A DNA stretch of 64,000 bases from Stenotrophomonas maltophilia (GCF_003970865.1 NZ_RXLZ01000010.1:1-64000), one strand, 5' to 3'. Numbered from the stretch's first letter, positions 8,568 to 18,846 are shown. The notes: a model not told the origin generated them from the sequence alone. Numbers and translations are program-made.

Positions 8568-9671
8568 ATGTCGCTCTTCCGCTACACCCGCGCCGGCCAG
8601 ACACCGGGCGCACCGCGCAAGCATTCCCCCCTGCCCTGGATCGCACTGATCGCACTCATTCTGGGTGCCGTCGCGCTGGCCTTCGCCTGGCTGGCCGGCT
8701 GGATCGGCGACCGCCTCACCGCGCAGCGCTTCACCGACACCATCGAGGCCACCGGCCCGGCCCATCCGGGCTTCCGACGCGCGCACAGCAAGGGCATCTG
8801 CGTAAGCGGCTGGTTCGAACCCAGCGCGCAGGCCCCCACCCTGTCCAGCGCGCGGGTGTTCTCGCAGGCCCGTGTGCCGGTGATGGGCCGCTTGTCGATC
8901 GGCGGCGGTGATCCCTACGGCGCCGACAACACCGCACGCGTACGCAGCCTGGCGGTGCAGATGGTCAGCGATGACGGCCAGGAATGGCGGATGGCGATGA
9001 ACAGCTTCCCGTTCTTCGCCGTGCCCAACGCCGAAGCCTTCTTCGAACAGACCCGTGCTTCCATTCCCAACCCGGCCACCGGCAAGCCCGACCCGGAGAA
9101 AATGGCTGCAGTGCTGGCGAAATACCCCAGTGCACAGGCGTTCCAGCAGTGGGCCAAGACGGCACCATGGACCAGCAGCTGGGCCGACACCACCTTCAAC
9201 AGCGTCAACAGCTTCTGGTTCACCAATGCGCAGGGCCAGAAGCGCGCGGTGCGCTGGCATTGGCAGCCGCAGGCGCCGGTGGTGGAAATGGATGCGGAAA
9301 CGCGCAAGCAGGCCAGTGTCGATTTCCTCAGCCAGGAACTGCAGCAGCGCCTGGCCAGCGGCCCGGTGCGTTGGAACCTGATCGTGACCACCGCCGAGCC
9401 CGGTGATGCCATCGATGATCCGTCGGTGCCGTGGCCCGAGTCGCGTGATCAGGTGGTGGCCGGCGTACTCAGCCTGGACCGCATGCAGTCGCAGGAACAA
9501 GGCGCGTGCGGCCAGATCAACTTCGATCCGCTGATCCTGCCCAGCGGCGTGCGCGGCAGTGACGATCCGATCCTGGCGGCCCGCTCGGCGGTGTACTCGC
9601 AGTCCTTCAACCGCCGCGAACGCGAGCGCGCCACCGGCAACGTCGAGCAACCGAAGGAGGCCGCACGATGA
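8568..9671 (+). CDS. Catalase-family heme peroxidase (SrpA-like)
   Basis: The protein has 367 residues, the short catalase-related form. The distal His is in RRAHSKGICVSG, and the proximal tyrosine ligand is within the late motif AARSAVYSQSFNRRERER. An N-terminal hydrophobic helix (PWIALIALILGAVALAFAWLAG, about 23-45) suggests membrane anchoring with a periplasmic peroxidase domain. The ATG at 8568 is chosen because the conserved TM segment follows it directly. The stop overlaps the cytochrome b561 start by 4 nt (ATGA), a conserved pairing that suggests the cytochrome passes electrons to, or is protected by, the peroxidase. Confidence 0.88.
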   Translation: MSLFRYTRAGQTPGAPRKHSPLPWIALIALILGAVALAFAWLAGWIGDRLTAQRFTDTIEATGPAHPGFRRAHSKGICVSGWFEPSAQAPTLSSARVFSQARVPVMGRLSIGGGDPYGADNTARVRSLAVQMVSDDGQEWRMAMNSFPFFAVPNAEAFFEQTRASIPNPATGKPDPEKMAAVLAKYPSAQAFQQWAKTAPWTSSWADTTFNSVNSFWFTNAQGQKRAVRWHWQPQAPVVEMDAETRKQASVDFLSQELQQRLASGPVRWNLIVTTAEPGDAIDDPSVPWPESRDQVVAGVLSLDRMQSQEQGACGQINFDPLILPSGVRGSDDPILAARSAVYSQSFNRRERERATGNVEQPKEAAR

Positions 9672-10204
9672 GCACCGGCAACGGCCACTTCAACCTGCTG
9701 GCGCGGGTGCTGCACTGGTCCATGGCGCTGATGATCATCGCCATGTTGTTCGTCGGCGTGACCATGGTCGCCTCGCTGCATCTGCGGCCGATGCTGATCG
9801 ACCTGCACCGCCCACTGGGCATCGCCATCGGCGTGCTTGTGCTGCTGCGCCTGTACAACCGGCTGCGCCATCGCCCGCCGCCGCTGCCGGCGGATCTTCC
9901 GGTATGGCAGGTGATGGCAGCCAAGGCCTCGCACTGGATGCTGTACGCACTGATGCTGGCGATGCCGCTGATCGGCTGGGCGATGCTGTCGGCCGGCGGT
10001 TACCCGATCGTGCTGTGGGGTGGCCTGCATCTGCCGCCGATCGTGCCGCACACCCCGGCGTTGTATGCCGCGCTGCGTAATGCGCACAGCCTGCTTGCGT
10101 ATGTGTTGTTCGCCACGGTGCTGATGCACGTGGGGGCGGCGTTGTTCCACCTGTGGGTGCGGCGCGATGGCGTGTTCCAGGCGATGGCGCGCGGGAAGGA
10201 TTGA
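9668..10204 (+). CDS. Cytochrome b561 (CybB-like)
   Basis: This is a 178-residue, four-helix inner-membrane cytochrome. Candidate heme-ligating histidines are visible in RVLHWSM, DLHRPLG, RNAHSLLAY and LMHVGAALFH, the spacing expected of prokaryotic b561 (PF01292). It is translationally coupled to the upstream catalase-family gene. It probably moves electrons between the quinone pool and a periplasmic acceptor. The downstream 360 bp are repeats rather than genes. Confidence 0.9.
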   Translation: MSTGNGHFNLLARVLHWSMALMIIAMLFVGVTMVASLHLRPMLIDLHRPLGIAIGVLVLLRLYNRLRHRPPPLPADLPVWQVMAAKASHWMLYALMLAMPLIGWAMLSAGGYPIVLWGGLHLPPIVPHTPALYAALRNAHSLLAYVLFATVLMHVGAALFHLWVRRDGVFQAMARGKD

Positions 10205-10257
10205 AAGGGTTCGCCGGGTGTTCCCGGCGAACTGGAAGGTCAAGATCAACAACAAGA

Positions 10258-10282
10258 GCATCCACGCGCGGCGTGGATCTAC
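10258..10282 (-). repeat. SMAG (GTAG) palindromic element
   Basis: A GTAGATCCACGCC/GCGTGGAT stem reads from the minus strand. This is the SMAG type of short palindrome known to be abundant in S. maltophilia. Confidence 0.75.
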
Positions 10283-10341
10283 TGGGTGCAGCTTTTGCCT
10301 TTGACGTTGGGTCCGCCTTGAGCGAGCCGAGCATCGCAGGG

Positions 10342-10494
10342 GAATCAGGGGCGCAGAGGCGCCGATGTCTGAGCGCAGCGAGTTCGGCGCCGTCCCCTGA
10401 TTCACCGAGAAGCGCAGGGAACCGGCGCGCAGCGACGGCTCGCGTTCTGGCGGCGTGTTTCTTTGGTTACTTTCTTTGCACGAGCAAAGAAAGT
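10342..10494. repeat. Composite intergenic repeat: large inverted repeat plus AAAGAAAGT hairpin
   Basis: GAATCAGGGG (10342-10351) pairs with CCCCTGATTC (10394-10403). About 65 bp on, ACTTTCTTTGC (10469-10479) pairs with GCAAAGAAAGT (10484-10494) around ACGA. No gene lies in 10205-10566; the whole stretch is repeats of a kind common in xanthomonad intergenic DNA. The second hairpin may end transcription of the peroxidase/cytochrome pair. Confidence 0.6.
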
Positions 10495-10566
10495 GACACC
10501 TCTCCGCAGGCGCGGAAATGATCCGCCGGGCACCGCCCGGCGCTACCAGTGTGTCCGCGCACGCCC

Positions 10567-11169
10567 CTACAACCATCCCTTCTGCCGCGCCATCCGGTAT
10601 GCCTCGATCCGGTTGGCCACGCCCAGCTTGCCGATGCACTCGGACAGGTAATTGCGCACCGTACCGTGCGACAACCCCAGCTGTTCGGCGATCTCGCTGG
10701 CGGTACGGCCCTCGCCCGCCAGACGTAGCACGCGGCGCTCGCGGTCGGTCAGCGGGTCGGCCTGCGACCACGCATCCAGTGCCAGCTGCGGGTCGATCGC
10801 GCGGATGCCCTGCATCACCTTGCGCAGGGCATCGGCCAGGTTCTCGGCCGGTGCGTCCTTCAGCAGGTAGCCCAGCACGCCCGCTTCCAGCGCGCGGCGC
10901 AGGAAACCGGCACGGGCGAAGGTGGTCACGATCACGACCTTGATCGGCAGCTCGTGGCGGGCGATGCGCTGGGCCAGTTCCAGCCCGGACAGGCCGGGCA
11001 TTTCGATGTCAGTGACCAGGATGTCCGGCTGCAGCTGCTGCAGCATGCGCCACGCCGCCTCGCCATCGGCAGCGCTGCCCAGCACCTCGATGTCCGGCTC
11101 AAGGCCCAGCAGCGCCGACAGTGCACCGCGCACCATCGCCTGGTCTTCAGCCAGCAGGATGCGGATCAT
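10567..11169 (-). CDS. NarL/DesR-type response regulator
   Basis: The protein has 200 residues. The receiver domain holds Asp9/Glu8 (LLAEDQ), phospho-acceptor Asp54 (VTDIEMPG) and the conserved Lys of YLLKDAP. A LuxR-type HTH (LTDRERRVLRLAGEGRTASEIAEQL, about 135-195) binds DNA. The ATG at 11169 is chosen because upstream codons give non-homologous sequence and because it overlaps the kinase stop (ATGA). It is the last gene of a four-gene operon (ATPase, permease, kinase, regulator), the usual DesKR layout, and probably regulates that ABC exporter. Confidence 0.92.
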   Translation of the reverse strand: MIRILLAEDQAMVRGALSALLGLEPDIEVLGSAADGEAAWRMLQQLQPDILVTDIEMPGLSGLELAQRIARHELPIKVVIVTTFARAGFLRRALEAGVLGYLLKDAPAENLADALRKVMQGIRAIDPQLALDAWSQADPLTDRERRVLRLAGEGRTASEIAEQLGLSHGTVRNYLSECIGKLGVANRIEAYRMARQKGWL

Positions 11170-12380
11170 GCGGCACCATCCTGCGCCAATGATGCTGGCG
11201 ACAGCGGCGTGGTTGCGGCCACCAGTGGCACGCGCACGGTCACTACCGTGCCTTCTCCGCGCGGCGACTGCAGTGACAACTGGCCGCCCAGCGCCATCGC
11301 CCGTTCGCGCATGCCACACAATCCATTGCCCTCGGCCTGTACGCCACCGCGGCCGTCATCGCGTATCTGCATCACCAACTGTCGTTCCTCAAGCATGAAA
11401 TCCACCTGCACGCGGGTCGCCTGTGCGTGGCGCACGATGTTGGTCGCGGCCTCGCGCAGCACCAGCGCCAGCCCACGTTCCACGTCGACCGGCATCGGCG
11501 GCGGCGGCGTGTACTGCAGGTGTACCTGCTGGCATTCCAGCAGCAGGCGCGCCGATGCCAGCTCGCCGGCCAGGTCGCTGGCGCGGATGCCGGTCACCGC
11601 ACTGCGCACCTGGGCCAGCGCCTCGCGGGCGATCGCCTCGGCCTCGCCGATCTCCTGCCGCGCGCGCGCGTCATCACGGTCGTACAGCTTGCGCGCCAGT
11701 TCCAGCTTCAGCGTGATCAGCGACAGCGTGTGGCCCAGCAGGTCATGCAGATCGCGGCCGATACGCTCGCGCTCGGCGGTGGTGGCCAGCCGCCGCACCT
11801 CGTCCTGGGACAGCTGCAGGGCAACGTCCCGTTGGTGGCTCAAGGCTTCTACGTTCACCACCAGGCCGACGATGAACGACACGGCCGGCATCCACACCAT
11901 GGCTTGCCACGGATAACCGAAGTAGAGCGCAGCGCCGCCGAACAACAGGTTCAGGCCGGTGAGCTGCAACAGGTACACCCACCAGCCGCCACGGCTGCTC
12001 ATGCGGATCATCACGCAACCGAACACGAAGTAGCTCAGTCCCGACGGATACCACGGCAGCAGCACCAGAGCCATCAGGATCATGCCCAGCGCGTAGCGCC
12101 ATGCGTGGTGCCGTGGCGCCAGCATCACCTTCGCATAGAGCAGCAGGAACAGCGGATAGCTGGCCACGGTCAGCAGCAGCCAGCGCACCGTGAAGCCATT
12201 GCCGAGCACCGGGGTGAGGAAGATCCAGACCGACCACAGCAGGTGGATCGCACCGCTCCAGGGCGACTTGCCACGCCTCAGCAGGTCGGCCACCGCCGAA
12301 TCCGGTGCGGGGCGCAGCAGGGACGCAAGCCAGCTCGACGACACGGAAGAATCCAGGCGGGAATGATCGCTGCCGATCAT
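11166..12380 (-). CDS. DesK-type sensor histidine kinase
   Basis: The protein has 404 residues. Five or six transmembrane helices span about 45-175 with only short loops, so it likely senses the membrane itself. A HisKA_3 dimerisation domain follows with phospho-acceptor His212 in ERERIGRDLHDLLGH, and then a HATPase domain (REAATNIVRHA N-box, DDGRGG and GLCGMRERA G-boxes). This is the DesK/LiaS/YdfH class that pairs with NarL-type regulators. It overlaps its regulator by 4 nt and follows the ABC permease by 6 nt. Confidence 0.92.
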   Translation of the reverse strand: MIGSDHSRLDSSVSSSWLASLLRPAPDSAVADLLRRGKSPWSGAIHLLWSVWIFLTPVLGNGFTVRWLLLTVASYPLFLLLYAKVMLAPRHHAWRYALGMILMALVLLPWYPSGLSYFVFGCVMIRMSSRGGWWVYLLQLTGLNLLFGGAALYFGYPWQAMVWMPAVSFIVGLVVNVEALSHQRDVALQLSQDEVRRLATTAERERIGRDLHDLLGHTLSLITLKLELARKLYDRDDARARQEIGEAEAIAREALAQVRSAVTGIRASDLAGELASARLLLECQQVHLQYTPPPPMPVDVERGLALVLREAATNIVRHAQATRVQVDFMLEERQLVMQIRDDGRGGVQAEGNGLCGMRERAMALGGQLSLQSPRGEGTVVTVRVPLVAATTPLSPASLAQDGAA

Positions 12381-12386
12381 GCCAGT

Positions 12387-13163
12387 TCAGCCGATCCGGC
12401 GCAGGCGGCGGCGCGCCAGCAGCAGCGCCACCACCGTGACCGCCAGCAGCACCAGCAGATGGCCAGCCATGCTGCCCACCGACGGCAGCCCGACCACCGG
12501 CAGCGCCAGCTGCGCCAGATGCCAGGTCGGCCACAGTGGGGCCATCGTCGAGAAAAGCTTCGGCAGCGCCGACAGCGGCAGCCACAGGCCCGACAGCAGG
12601 GCCAGCGGCAGGTAGACCAGGTTGACCATCGCCGGCGCTGCGCTGGCACTGACATGACTGCCGATCAGCAGGCCGATCGCCCCCAGCGGCAGCGCCGCCA
12701 GGCCCGCCACCGCCAGCAGCTGCAGCACCTGCAGGGCGTGCAGCTGCACACCACCCAGCACAGATGCCACGCCGATCAACAACGAGGCCACCAGCAGCGC
12801 GAACATCACCGCCATCGCCAGCCGTGCCAGCAACGGTGCCGCCGGCGGCATCGGCAGCGCGCGCTTGAGAGTCAGCAGGCCGCCTTCGCGGTCCAGCGCC
12901 AGCTGCACGCCGAAGCCGAACAGCGCCGGGGCCATCGCACCGAACACGCAGTAGGTGGCCAGCAGGTACAGCGGTGCATGACCACGCCCCAGCAGCACAC
13001 CGAACAGCAGGTAGAACAGCACCGGGAACAGCAGCGAGGGCACCGCGAAGGCCGGCGTGCGCCAGGCGCGCCGCAGTTCGGCCACCAGTTCAGCGCGGTA
13101 GGGGCGCAGGGCCCGGCGCCAGGCAGGCAGCGGCAACCTGGCGCTGCGGACAAGGGTGTTCAT
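12387..13163 (-). CDS. ABC-2 type permease
   Basis: The protein has 258 residues and six predicted membrane helices, typical of ABC-2 export permeases (PF01061/PF12698). The start at 13163 lies in an ATGA overlap with the ATPase stop. Upstream in-frame codons would extend into the ATPase gene and are rejected. With the ATPase it forms a small exporter of the drug/lipid-linked kind. The downstream DesKR-like pair probably senses the stress that the exporter relieves. The substrate is unknown. Confidence 0.88.
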   Translation of the reverse strand: MNTLVRSARLPLPAWRRALRPYRAELVAELRRAWRTPAFAVPSLLFPVLFYLLFGVLLGRGHAPLYLLATYCVFGAMAPALFGFGVQLALDREGGLLTLKRALPMPPAAPLLARLAMAVMFALLVASLLIGVASVLGGVQLHALQVLQLLAVAGLAALPLGAIGLLIGSHVSASAAPAMVNLVYLPLALLSGLWLPLSALPKLFSTMAPLWPTWHLAQLALPVVGLPSVGSMAGHLLVLLAVTVVALLLARRRLRRIG

Positions 13164-14086
13164 GCGGCCTCCCGGGTCATGTCGAGGAAGGCGTCGGCCA
13201 GTGCCGCGCCCTGTACTTCCAGCTCGCGCAGCAGTGCATCGGCGGCCAGCATACGCGCCACCACCGGCTCGGCCGGGCTCGCCAGCAGCTGCAGGTGCTC
13301 GCCGTCGCGCTGCACCTGCTGCACACCCGGCCACTGCTGTACATCTTCAACAGTCAGCACGCTGCGGCAGCGGATGCGGCGCGGCCGATCGGCCAGGCGC
13401 AGCTCGCTCAGCGGTGCATCGGCCAGCACCCGGCCCTGCTCCAGCACCACCACCTGCTGCGCCAGCGCTTCGGCCTCTTCCAGATAGTGGGTGGTCAGCA
13501 GCACGCCGCAGCCTTCGGCCACCAGCTGCCGGATCGCCTGCCACATCGCCTGCCGCGCCTGGATGTCCAGGCCGGTGGTGGGCTCGTCCAGGAACAGCAC
13601 GCGCGGGCGGCCGCACAACGCGATGGCGAACTGCACGGCGCGCTGCTGGCCACCGGACAGCTGACCGTAGCGACGGCGTGCCAGCGCCTGCAGACCGGCA
13701 CGCTGCAGTATCTCCTGCAGCGGCATCGGGTCCGGATAGCAAGCGCTGGCCTGCGCCACCAGTTCGTCCACCTGCAGCATCGGCGGCAGGCTGGTGCTCT
13801 GCAGCATCACGCCCAGGCCGAGGCGGCTGCTGCGCTGCTGCGGGTCGCCACCGAGCAGCTCGACCTGGCCGGCATCGGCGCGGCGCAGGCCCAACAGCAC
13901 GCTGATCGCGGTACTCTTGCCGGCACCGTTGCGGCCCAGCAATGCCAGCACCTGGCCAGCGCGGACCTGCAGGTCGATGCCATGCAGGGCGGTATGGTCG
14001 CGATAGCGCACCTGCACCTGCTGCAGGCGGGCCAGCGACGGGGCGATCGGATCCATGGGCGGTACCGGTAGCGGGGACGTTGCCAT
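13160..14086 (-). CDS. ABC exporter ATP-binding protein
   Basis: The protein has 308 residues: Walker A GRNGAGKST (about 51-59), Q-loop MLQSTSL, signature LSGGQQRA, Walker B VLFLDEPTTGLD and the H-loop His of LTTHYLEEAE. A ~75-residue C-terminal extension after the nucleotide-binding domain is typical of CcmA/DrrA-type exporters. It is the first gene of the operon. Its start is divergent from the MacA-like adaptor gene with about 160 bp between them containing a perfect palindrome. Confidence 0.93.
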   Translation of the reverse strand: MATSPLPVPPMDPIAPSLARLQQVQVRYRDHTALHGIDLQVRAGQVLALLGRNGAGKSTAISVLLGLRRADAGQVELLGGDPQQRSSRLGLGVMLQSTSLPPMLQVDELVAQASACYPDPMPLQEILQRAGLQALARRRYGQLSGGQQRAVQFAIALCGRPRVLFLDEPTTGLDIQARQAMWQAIRQLVAEGCGVLLTTHYLEEAEALAQQVVVLEQGRVLADAPLSELRLADRPRRIRCRSVLTVEDVQQWPGVQQVQRDGEHLQLLASPAEPVVARMLAADALLRELEVQGAALADAFLDMTREAA

Positions 14087-14137
14087 CCTGTGCCGCCGTG
14101 GTCACATTTCGCAGTTGCCGCCGTCAGTGTCATCGGA

Positions 14138-14149
14138 TGACAGCTGTCA
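14138..14149. promoter_or_regulatory. Perfect 12-bp palindrome TGACAGCTGTCA, candidate operator
   Basis: This lies between two divergent exporter operons, about 50 bp from the ATPase start and 100 bp from the adaptor start. A half-related CCGTCAGTGTCATC precedes it. It could bind a dimeric regulator, possibly the DesR-like protein encoded in the left operon. Confidence 0.4.
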
Positions 14150-14249
14150 CTGCCGTCATCGCTGTGCCTGCCTTCATGCTGTGCCGCACGCTCCACCGCC
14201 GGAACCGCCGCCGTCCGCTCTTCCGGCCACACCCGCCCGAACGCCTGTG

Positions 14250-15512
14250 ATGGAACGAATGAACGCTTCTGCCGAGCTGTTGAAGGAACTCCGTATCGAC
14301 CGCAAGTCGCCGCCGCCCGCCTCCGGTGGTGGTAGCAATGGCGGTGGCCGTCGTTGGCTGTGGATCGCGATCATCGTGGTCGTGCTGCTGATCGCCGCTG
14401 CCGTGGCTTTCCTGTTCGGCCGCGCGCCGGCCGTGGAAGTGGAAACCGCGCCCGCGGTGGCCATCCAGCAGGGCAATGCCAGCAGTTCCGTGCTCGATGC
14501 CAGTGGCTACGTGGTCGCCCGGCGCATGGCCACGGTGTCTGCCAAGATCACCGGCAAGGTGCGCGAGGTGATGATCGAGGAAGGCATGCGCGTGGAGCAG
14601 GGCCAGATCATGGCCACTCTGGACCCGATCGATGCCGATGCCCAGCGCAGCCTGTATGCCTCGCAGCTGCAGGCCGCACGCAGCCAGGTGGCCGGACTGG
14701 AGGCACAACAGAAGCAGGCCGCCGCCGAGGCCAGCCGCCTGCAGGCGCTGGTCGGCCAGCAGCTGGTGTCGCGCTCGCAGTACGACCAGGCCGTGGCCCA
14801 GCGTGACAGCCTGCGTGCGCAGCTGGAGACCGCCCAGCGCAACGTCAAGGTTGCCCACGCCCAGCTGGCCATCGCCGACCTGGGCGTGGACAACAACATC
14901 GTGCGCGCGCCGTTCTCCGGTGTGGTCACCGCCAAGGCGGCGCAGCCCGGCGAAATCGTTTCGCCGCTGTCGGCGGGCGGCGGCTTCACCCGTACCGGCA
15001 TCGGCACCATCGTCGACATGGATTCGCTGGAGATCGAAGTCGAGGTCGGCGAGGCCTTCATCGGCCGCGTGCAGCCGAAGATGCCGGTGGAAGCCACGCT
15101 CAACGCCTACCCGGAATGGAAGATTCCCGGTGAGGTCATCGCCATCATCCCCACCGCCGACCGCGGCAAGGCCACGGTGAAGGTACGCGTGGCGCTGAAG
15201 GTGAAAGACCCGCGCATCGTGCCGGAGATGGGCGTGCGCGTCAGCTTCCTGGAACAGGCGCAGCCGCAGGCGGCCGCCAAGCCGCAGGGTGTGCGCGTGC
15301 CGGGCGGCGCCGTGGTCCAGCGCGAGGGTGCCTCGGTGGCCTTCGTGCTGGGTGACGAGAGCCGGGTGCAGCAGCGCACGGTCGAGGCCGGCCAGGCAAT
15401 GGGCAAGGACCGCCAGATCCTCAAGGGCGTGAGCGCAGGTGAATCGGTGGTGGTGAACCCGCCGGACACCCTGCGCGATGGCGCCAAGGTGCAACTGAAA
15501 CAAGCGCAGTAA
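14250..15512 (+). CDS. HlyD/MacA-like periplasmic adaptor subunit
   Basis: The protein has 420 residues: one N-terminal anchor helix (RRWLWIAIIVVVLLIAAAVA), a lipoyl-like half (VREVMIEEGMRVEQGQIMATLDP), an alpha-helical hairpin rich in Gln/Ala (about 135-215) and the return half (IVRAPFSGVVTAKAAQPGE). This is the membrane-fusion protein order. Two ATGs (14250 and 14259) are possible. It heads an operon with an ATPase and two MacB-type permeases, giving a periplasm-facing tripartite exporter. The outer-membrane partner is not in this cluster. Confidence 0.9.
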   Translation: MERMNASAELLKELRIDRKSPPPASGGGSNGGGRRWLWIAIIVVVLLIAAAVAFLFGRAPAVEVETAPAVAIQQGNASSSVLDASGYVVARRMATVSAKITGKVREVMIEEGMRVEQGQIMATLDPIDADAQRSLYASQLQAARSQVAGLEAQQKQAAAEASRLQALVGQQLVSRSQYDQAVAQRDSLRAQLETAQRNVKVAHAQLAIADLGVDNNIVRAPFSGVVTAKAAQPGEIVSPLSAGGGFTRTGIGTIVDMDSLEIEVEVGEAFIGRVQPKMPVEATLNAYPEWKIPGEVIAIIPTADRGKATVKVRVALKVKDPRIVPEMGVRVSFLEQAQPQAAAKPQGVRVPGGAVVQREGASVAFVLGDESRVQQRTVEAGQAMGKDRQILKGVSAGESVVVNPPDTLRDGAKVQLKQAQ

Positions 15513-15614
15513 CGGCCTGGCGCCCACGGGCGCCGCCGGCAACACCGCTCGACGCACGCCTGCGGCCACCGCAGGTGCGCTTCCCTGTTTCCTGCCTTCC
15601 GTGGAGAACCACCC

Positions 15615-16304
<690 letters not shown>

Positions 16305-16318
16305 CGGAGGCCACGGCG

Positions 16319-17476
16319 ATGAAATACTTCTCATTGGTGTGGGCGCAGCTGTTCCGCAGCCGCACGCGCACCCTGCTGACCCTGCTCTCGGTGGTGGCCG
16401 CATTCCTGCTGTTCGGCATGCTCGACTCGGTGCGCGTGGCGTTCACCTCCGGTGGCAGCGTGGAAGGCGCCAACCGCCTGGTGGTTGCTTCGCGGCTGTC
16501 GATCACCCAGTCGCTGCCGATCCGCCTGGAAACGCAGATACGCCAGGTCGCCGGCGTGCGTGATGTGGCCTATGGCATGTGGTTCGGTGGCATCTACCAG
16601 GACCCGAAGAATTTCTTCCCGAACTTCTCGGTGTCACCCAACTACTTCGATGTCTACCGCGAACTGCAGATCGACCCGGCACAGCTGGAAGACTGGAAAC
16701 AGACCCGCACCGGCGCCATCGTCGGCGAAACCCTGGCCAAGCAGTTCGGCTGGAAGATCGGCGACACCATCCCGCTGCAGGCAACCATCTTCCCGCGGGG
16801 CGGCAGCAACGACTGGCCGCTGGAACTGAAGGGCATCTACCGTTCCAGGGATCCGGCACAGGCTTCCAACGAAGAACGCCAGTTGATGATGAACTGGAAG
16901 TACTTCGATGAATCCAACGACTACATCAAGAACCAGGTGAGCTGGTACACGGTGACGCTGGACAATCCGGACCAGTCCTCGCGGGTGGCGCAGGCGATCG
17001 ATGCGATCTCGGCCAACTCCGACCACGAGACCAAGACCCAGACCGAATCGGCGTTCCAGCAGGCCTTCGTCAAGCAGTTCGCGGACATCGGCATGATCGT
17101 CACCTCGATCATGGGTGCGGTGTTCTTCACCCTGCTGCTGTTGACCGGCAACACCATGGCGCAGGCGGTGCGCGAGCGCGTGCCCGAACTGGCCACGCTG
17201 AAGACGCTGGGCTTCAAGGACAGCACCGTGCTGACCCTGGTGATGGTGGAGTCGGTGCTGCTGATCGGCCTGGGTGGCCTGATCGGCATGGGCCTGGCCG
17301 CGCTGATCCTGCCGGCGATCGGCCCGAAAAGCATGGGCATGCTGCCGCCGCACGTGCCAACGCCGACCTGGCTGATGGGGCTGGGCCTGATCGTGGTGAT
17401 CGGCATCATCGTCGGCCTGTTGCCGGCGCTGCGTGCCAAGCGCCTGAAGATCGTCGACGCACTGGCCGGCCGCTGA
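16319..17476 (+). CDS. MacB-like ABC permease, first of two
   Basis: The protein has 385 residues: one N-terminal helix ([20 protein letters not shown]), a ~220-residue periplasmic domain (MacB_PCD) and three C-terminal helices (FtsX domain; [56 protein letters not shown]). The layout is that of type VII ABC transporters. It is paired with the next permease, from which it is separated by 13 bp. Confidence 0.9.
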   Translation: MKYFSLVWAQLFRSRTRTLLTLLSVVAAFLLFGMLDSVRVAFTSGGSVEGANRLVVASRLSITQSLPIRLETQIRQVAGVRDVAYGMWFGGIYQDPKNFFPNFSVSPNYFDVYRELQIDPAQLEDWKQTRTGAIVGETLAKQFGWKIGDTIPLQATIFPRGGSNDWPLELKGIYRSRDPAQASNEERQLMMNWKYFDESNDYIKNQVSWYTVTLDNPDQSSRVAQAIDAISANSDHETKTQTESAFQQAFVKQFADIGMIVTSIMGAVFFTLLLLTGNTMAQAVRERVPELATLKTLGFKDSTVLTLVMVESVLLIGLGGLIGMGLAALILPAIGPKSMGMLPPHVPTPTWLMGLGLIVVIGIIVGLLPALRAKRLKIVDALAGR

Positions 17477-17489
17477 GGAGGACACCCAC

Positions 17490-18812
17490 ATGTTCAAGAG
17501 CAAACTCAAGAAGTGGCTGGGCAACGGCGTGACGGTGCTGCTGCTGGTGATCGGCCTGGTGCTGTGGATCAGCCTGCCGTGGTTTGGCGTGCTGGCCGTG
17601 GCCGCGCTGGTAGCGCTGTGGCTGCTGCTGACCCGTGGCGGACGGCTGGCGCTGGCCGCCACCCGTATCGGCGTGGCCAGCCTGCCGCAGCGCTGGGGCG
17701 CGTCCTCGGTGATCGTGGTCGGCATCGCCGGTGTGGTCGGCGTGCTGGTGGCGATGCTGGCGATGGGCGAAGGCTTCCAGGCCACGCTCAACAACACCGG
17801 CGATGACACCACCGCCATCGTGTTGCGCGGCGGCTCGCAGGCCGAGACCAACTCGGTGATCACCCGCGAGCAGGTGCCGACGCTGTCCACCCTGCCCGGC
17901 ATCACTCGCGATGCCGAAGGCCGGCCGCTGCTGTCACCGGAGCTGTCGCAGGTAGTCAACCTGGTGTCGAAGTCCGATGGCACCGACGTCAACGCGCAGT
18001 TCCGCGGCGTCGGCCCGCAGGCGTGGGCGGTGCATGACAAGGTCAAGATTGTCGAAGGCCGCAGGTTCGCCACCGGCCTGCGCGAGATCGTGGTCGGCCA
18101 GGGCGCCAAGGGCCAGTTCCGCGATCTGGATGTGGGCAAGACGCTGACCCTGGGCAACCAGACCTGGACCGTAGTCGGCGTGTTCGCCACCGGTGATGCA
18201 CATGATTCGGAACTGTGGACCGACGCCGATACACTGGCCACGACCTACCAGCGCAGCGCGTGGCAGTCGATCAGCGTGCGCACTGATGGCAAGGCCGGCT
18301 TCGAGCAGTTCAAGACCGCCGTCGCCGCCGACCCGCGCCTGAAACTGGACGTGGAAACCACCCGCGCCTACTACAGCAAGCAGGGCGGCGGGCTGACCAA
18401 GCTGATCGACATCCTCGGCAAGGTGATCGGCACGATCATGGCGGTGGGTGCGGTGTTCGGCGCGCTCAACACCATGTATGCCGCAGTGGCCACGCGTGCG
18501 CGCGAGATCGCCACCATGCGCGCGATCGGCTTCCGTGGCCTGCCGGTGGTGACGGCAGTGATGCTGGAAACGATGCTGCTGGCGCTGCTGGGTGGCCTGC
18601 TGGGGTGTGCGGTGGCGTGGCTGCTGTTCAATGGCTACAGCGTGTCCACCATCGGCAGCAACTTCAGCGCGGTGGTGTTCAAGTTCCATGTGTCGCCGGA
18701 ACTGCTGTGGACCGGACTGAAATGGGCGCTGGGTATCGGCCTGGTCGGCGGCCTGTTCCCGGCGCTGCGCGCGGCGCGTTTGCCGATCACCACGGCGTTG
18801 CGCGAAACCTGA
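17490..18812 (+). CDS. MacB-like ABC permease, second of two
   Basis: The protein has 440 residues and is paralogous in layout to the preceding permease. It has additional N-terminal hydrophobic segments (VTVLLLVIGLVLWISLPWFG and the following stretch), then a periplasmic domain and three C-terminal FtsX helices ending GLFPALRAARLPITTALRE, the usual FtsX-type end. It closes the four-gene exporter operon; a strong terminator follows 35 bp later. Confidence 0.9.
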   Translation: MFKSKLKKWLGNGVTVLLLVIGLVLWISLPWFGVLAVAALVALWLLLTRGGRLALAATRIGVASLPQRWGASSVIVVGIAGVVGVLVAMLAMGEGFQATLNNTGDDTTAIVLRGGSQAETNSVITREQVPTLSTLPGITRDAEGRPLLSPELSQVVNLVSKSDGTDVNAQFRGVGPQAWAVHDKVKIVEGRRFATGLREIVVGQGAKGQFRDLDVGKTLTLGNQTWTVVGVFATGDAHDSELWTDADTLATTYQRSAWQSISVRTDGKAGFEQFKTAVAADPRLKLDVETTRAYYSKQGGGLTKLIDILGKVIGTIMAVGAVFGALNTMYAAVATRAREIATMRAIGFRGLPVVTAVMLETMLLALLGGLLGCAVAWLLFNGYSVSTIGSNFSAVVFKFHVSPELLWTGLKWALGIGLVGGLFPALRAARLPITTALRET

Positions 18813-18846
18813 GCATCACACAGTAGTGGACTGCGCATCACGCAGG

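Noticed and set aside
11427-13487. 686-residue plus-strand frame
   Set aside because: It lies antisense to the kinase and permease genes, and its Gln/His/Arg-rich composition is typical of high-GC shadow frames.
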